NCBI RefSeq assembly: GCF_003576645.1
Contig: NC_044920.1
Location: 10,833,394 to 10,897,393, forward strand
Reading direction: 5' to 3'
DNA length: 64,000 bases
Origin: Ipomoea triloba
Lineage: Eukaryota; Streptophyta; Magnoliopsida; Solanales; Convolvulaceae
Below, piece after piece: positions 60,052-64,000 of the stretch. Below the pieces are notes generated by a model. That model did no database searches. It saw nothing but the letters and a program-made list of their open reading frames with translations, and was not told the DNA's origin. Both the position numbers and the translations under genes were made by a program. The stretch's first letter is position 1, and each line of letters starts with the position of its first letter.

Positions 60052-61213
60052 CTAGTATTTTCGCCGGTGCGTTGCACAGAATGGATTTGTTATAATATTT
60101 TAAGAATATTTTGATCGATATACAACTATATACATTATAACATCGAATATTTGATAGCGCAATTGATGAAATTGGTTGGATCGATTATGTTTTCTGATGT
60201 TTTCCTTTTTTGAATTAGAGTAAATAATTGTCCAATTACCCGTGCGATGCACGGATAAATTTTTTTATTATATATTTAGATAATAAAAATAAAATTGAAA
60301 TTATAAAAAAAATTATAATATTGAATGTGTACATTTATTTGATTATAAGATTAGTGCAAAAGTATTACTCAATTAATTGAATAATATATGACTTATTTGT
60401 CTATAATTATCTTAAAAAGAACGATATGTAATATGACTTATGTAATTATATTATTACTAAAATAAATATGAAAAAATGAGAAATAATTTAATTATAATTA
60501 TTATAAAAATAAATTCAACAAGCAATGTTTAGTTTAATTAACATAATAATTATAAGGCAATTATATTAGTCAATTACACTAATATATGTGTAATTATGCT
60601 TTCATACCTTAAGTATATTCATTTTCACCATATCGCATTTAGTTTTTTTTTTTTTCATCATCCATATTTGAATAAATTAATTTTAATTATAATAAAAAAT
60701 ATAGCAACCCATGTTTAATTAATTTTTTTAAAGTTTTAAATAATTTTCAGTCAATTAATAATATCCTTTTCGTTTTCCAATTTGCCTAATTTCCGTTTCC
60801 TTTTTCCATTAGGATCTTTTTATATTTTCAATCAATTAGTAAAATCAGTTTTCTTTTCCATTTTATCTTTACTATTATTTGGGCGAAAATTTCACAATGG
60901 ATGATTTTATTTTTATTAATAGTAGTATAGATATAGAAGTATAGATAAGTATTCGAATTATTATTATTGGTGTAAATAATAATTAATAAATTATTTTTTC
61001 TTATAAAATTATGTAGAATTTGTTTCTGTTATTCTTACAATTATACTGGCTTAATTAGTCTCAGAATTTGGTAAATAAAATTTTGTTACCAATTAAACTT
61101 TATTAATCTTTTTACCAATTAATTAATAACATTAGTTTGTGCGAGAAAAAGTTGAAGGTGATGATTTTACTTTTATTAATAGTATTGATTCGTGAATATA
61201 GAAACAGTATTAC

Positions 61214-63978
61214 TGTGACACCCCGAAATTTATTCACCGTTTTTGTTACAAAATGACTTTTAGCCAAAAATGTTTCTAACTATTCTTTTTTCAGAAAATT
61301 TCAACTCGGCGCAGTCCGAAAGATTTATTCGGTAAACATACTTCCCGAACTCCGTTTTACCTGAAATTTTTATTTTAGAACCCCAACCTATAGTACTTGA
61401 TATCCTTAAAAAGTTTTGGTCATTTGGATATTTGAGTAAACACAGAAAATTATGTTTTTGCCCTTGGCAGTGTGCTGTCCAGAATTTTTCTCTCTGGACT
61501 AGTTTTGGAAAAAAATTCGAAAACCATACTTATACTACTCCAATCATTATGAAATTTTATATGTAGGTTCTAGACTTGCTTCACTACATATTTGAAGAAA
61601 ATGGTATCAAAATACCTTACCAAATACTCCCAATAATATTTTTAATCCGGATCCAGTGTTCTGCCAATTTCTTTCTGCCAGCACATGTATTCTTCAATTT
61701 GATACCAATTATTTGACTGATATCATCTATGTTTTAATTTTCTTTTGTCTCTTATAGAACCTAGGCAGCCACCCTATTGTCCCTAAATTATTTTCTACCG
61801 TAACTTTATCTGATTTATCCCCTAACTGGTAAGGGAAGTCTTATTCTTCAAGATTTACCATAGCATTGTGACAAGTGTCATTCCTTCTAGCCACATGCTA
61901 ATATTAAAATAATTTTTGGAGATGATCTAAATAGAAACTTGATCTCCAAGTTTCTTCTTTCTTCCCTTATAAGAAACAATGTAACTTTTTCTCCAAGCTT
62001 CCTCATCCTAATCTTATAAGGGAAAATATATAAGCTTGATCATTTTATTTTTCCCCATTGTGACCGAAATATTGGAGAGGAAAGAGAGAGAGAAAACTTC
62101 ATCTTCTTCCTTGAATTCAAGAGCTTCCATAGCCAATTTCTTCATCAAGATCATCATCTATTCGGTAAAATCCCATTTTTATTCGGTTAAAAGCCTTGTT
62201 TTCTTCCCTAGAACCTAACTATAGGTTAAGATTTCCTAAAATTATTATTATGATGATATGTTTTGCCTAGGAATTTTTGGTGAAAGATTTGAGTAGAGGA
62301 TCAAAATCCTTCTTGCAAAAAGTATTACAACCAAGAGGTAAGAAGTCCCTTAAGTTCGTTTTGTCACTTAAGATTTAATAATTGATAGTTGAAATAGGGA
62401 TTTATGAGCTTTGTGTTGTGTTAGTAGAATATATAAGGGTATAACTAGGTGGATGGATTTCAAGTATGAGACTTGAATATGAAGTATATCCAAAAATGTT
62501 TATAAAAACTTACGTTGAAGAACGTGTGCTATTTTGGTACACAGGTTGTCAAAACCTTATTTTTGAAGGAAAATACTACTTTTAGTGAGTGTGTACTTTA
62601 CGTGAGAAAGATGAGAAAATGGTGTTTGAAAAGCCTGCAGGTACTGAGAGTATTTTGAAAATCTTCCATGGGCTAATGAGGTAGCCAATTTCAAGTATTG
62701 GACTCAAATGAGAAATATGTCCAAAAAGAAATGATTTAAGAAAGAAAACTGAAGGAAGGAAAATGTTTTCAAAACCTTAGTTTCTAAAGTAAAGTTGAGG
62801 AGGACCTTGATTGACCCACGGGTGGCTTTAAAAGCCCTTGCCCAGTGGTCGTTATGATATATTGTATGATTAGTTCATACTGCAGGGCGAAGTCTATTCG
62901 TTGTTATGATATATTGTATGATTAGTTCATACTGCAGGGCGAAGTCTATTCGCCGAGTACTGTATAACTCATAGGATGAGGTATTCTTATGGGGGTGTGC
63001 ACACTTAAAGTATAGTTACTCTAGAAGTCCGGGGAGGTGTCGTTTTAACGGACCTGGCTAGGCCAGCTAGGAATCATTTTAACGAACCTTACGTCCAGGG
63101 GATCAGCGTTAGACCGGGTGATGACCACTGACCCCGAGTTCGATGATCCAAGTGGTCAGAGAGGGAGTTATGAGAATACTCCAAAAGCCTCACGCTTGCT
63201 AATATGAAACTAAGGAAGTTTTAAAGATGAAAAAAGGGTTACTCTGTAACGACCTTGAGAAAGAAATGATTTTGTCTTAAGAGACATGTTGATTTTGGTT
63301 CACTAATCACTTTTTGTGCAAGCCCTCGTTGTTAATTTATTTACAGGAGAAATCTCATCAAATGAGTAAATGTTACAAAACTCTCTTATACGTGTTTTGA
63401 AAACCTTTGTTGAATTTTGGGTGACCATGGATTCTCTTACTTAGCCGTCGTGCTAACTACACTTCAATGTGTTTTTAACAGATGTTGTCCAGTGTGGGCT
63501 CTTATAGCCCGATGAGCGCTGAGAGCTCATCTGAGTTGTGTTTCCAGTGTTGGACTATGATGACTATGTGCAGTTCCTGCTTGATGATGACCCCTACGCT
63601 CCCGGTTACGCTCCTGCTCCCCCTGCTCCTCCTGCTCCGCCCTCTCCGAAGTATACTGTCTAGAACAACTCCTTTTTTTTTGTGTAAATATCTTTTGTAG
63701 CCTTAGTATGGCTAACAAGTTGTGAACAACTTAAAGTTTCATGTTTTTGGACCCAATGGGTCGATCCTTGTATATATAGTAGTAGCTAACCTAGCTACCT
63801 TCCTTTCTTCCCGCTGCAATATATACGTAAAGCTTTTGTCAAGTAGAAAGTGTGTGAAACAGTTTTCCTTCTTTAGCCTGTGCATCTAGAGTGGACTCTT
63901 TCTGGATTTGATTGGGTTCAGTCTAGGTGTGGCGGTAACCACTCCGGATGTACGGTATAGCCGAGCCGGGGTGTTACA
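61214..63978 (+). mobile_element. solo LTR of a gypsy-type element, 2765 bp
   Basis: It starts TGTGACACCCCGAAATTTAT and ends GAGCCGGGGTGTTACA, with a perfect 5-bp target duplication ATTAC (61209-61213 and 63979-63983). A 52-bp tandem duplication lies at 62851-62954. No internal coding region remains. Family B has related end sequences, but I cannot say they are the same family. Confidence 0.92.
62851..62954 (+). repeat. 52-bp tandem duplication in the solo LTR
   Basis: GTTATGATATATTGTATGAT to CGAAGTCTATTCG is repeated at 62851 and 62903. Confidence 0.85.
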
Positions 63979-64000
63979 ATTACCAATTAATAGATATTAG

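Larger units (their letters stand above)
60052..64000 (-). mobile_element. second Helitron of the same family, split by a solo LTR, open at the window end
   Basis: It starts CTAGTATTTTCGCCGGTGCG with a weaker stem and matches the Helitron at 22576 over its first 180 bp and many later blocks (for example the TTAATTAATTTTTTTAAAG region). A second hairpin-like ACCCGTGCGATGCACGG lies at 60237-60253. It is interrupted at 61213 and continues at 63979. Its 5' end is outside the window. Confidence 0.6.

Overview
The window is flowering-plant (probably eudicot) nuclear DNA, almost entirely a nested pile of transposable elements around one host gene. The evidence is one intron-containing plant serine acetyltransferase, plant-type Ty1/copia, Ty3/gypsy, LINE, SINE, Helitron, CACTA and Mutator-like MITE sequences, high AT content and long (AT)n tracts. 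I cannot name the genus. I see no rRNA, tRNA gene, CRISPR array or bacterial operon.

Layout. 1-14397: a Sirevirus-like Ty1/copia element (5' LTR, PBS, gag, protease, integrase C-terminus, RT, envelope-like region, PPT, truncated 3' LTR). It is broken inside integrase by an LTR copy and the end of a CACTA transposon. 14398-16843: an LTR-element remnant and the 3' half of a LINE. 16852-22575 and 31393 to about 32350: a minus-strand gypsy-type LTR, present in repeated copies, carrying a foldback Mutator-like MITE. 22576-31392: a non-coding Helitron on the minus strand with internal duplications and a tRNA-derived SINE. 32691-35170: the serine acetyltransferase gene, whose intron holds a LINE tail. 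35171-40847: the 3' end of a gypsy element with a 3.6 kb LTR (family A). 40851-50016: an element of unknown class split by a complete but defective gypsy element (41828-49781), whose gag is itself split by a solo family-A LTR. 50921-57012: a family-A gypsy element with its 5' LTR, a decayed protease/RT and a chimeric 3' part. 57013-60051: another minus-strand gypsy LTR with a large AT palindrome. 60052-64000: a second Helitron, split by a perfectly bounded 2765 bp solo LTR.

Assembly. Most N positions (2534, 4106, 5800, 17644-17668, 19331, 24913, 28779) sit next to a direct duplication of flanking sequence; 8858 lies in a poly-C tract. Several duplications are therefore probably unresolved contig overlaps or haplotigs, and copy numbers here should not be taken at face value.

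Function. The only gene likely to work for the host is the acetyltransferase, which makes O-acetylserine for cysteine synthesis. All transposon ORFs are interrupted or incomplete. I found no convincing new biochemical system. The most unusual structures are a 23-fold 8-bp motif across the copia element, TATA-like signals before its two 3' ORFs, a near-full-length hairpin MITE, and a 131-bp-arm palindrome around an (AT)n core with a 30-bp higher-order period.
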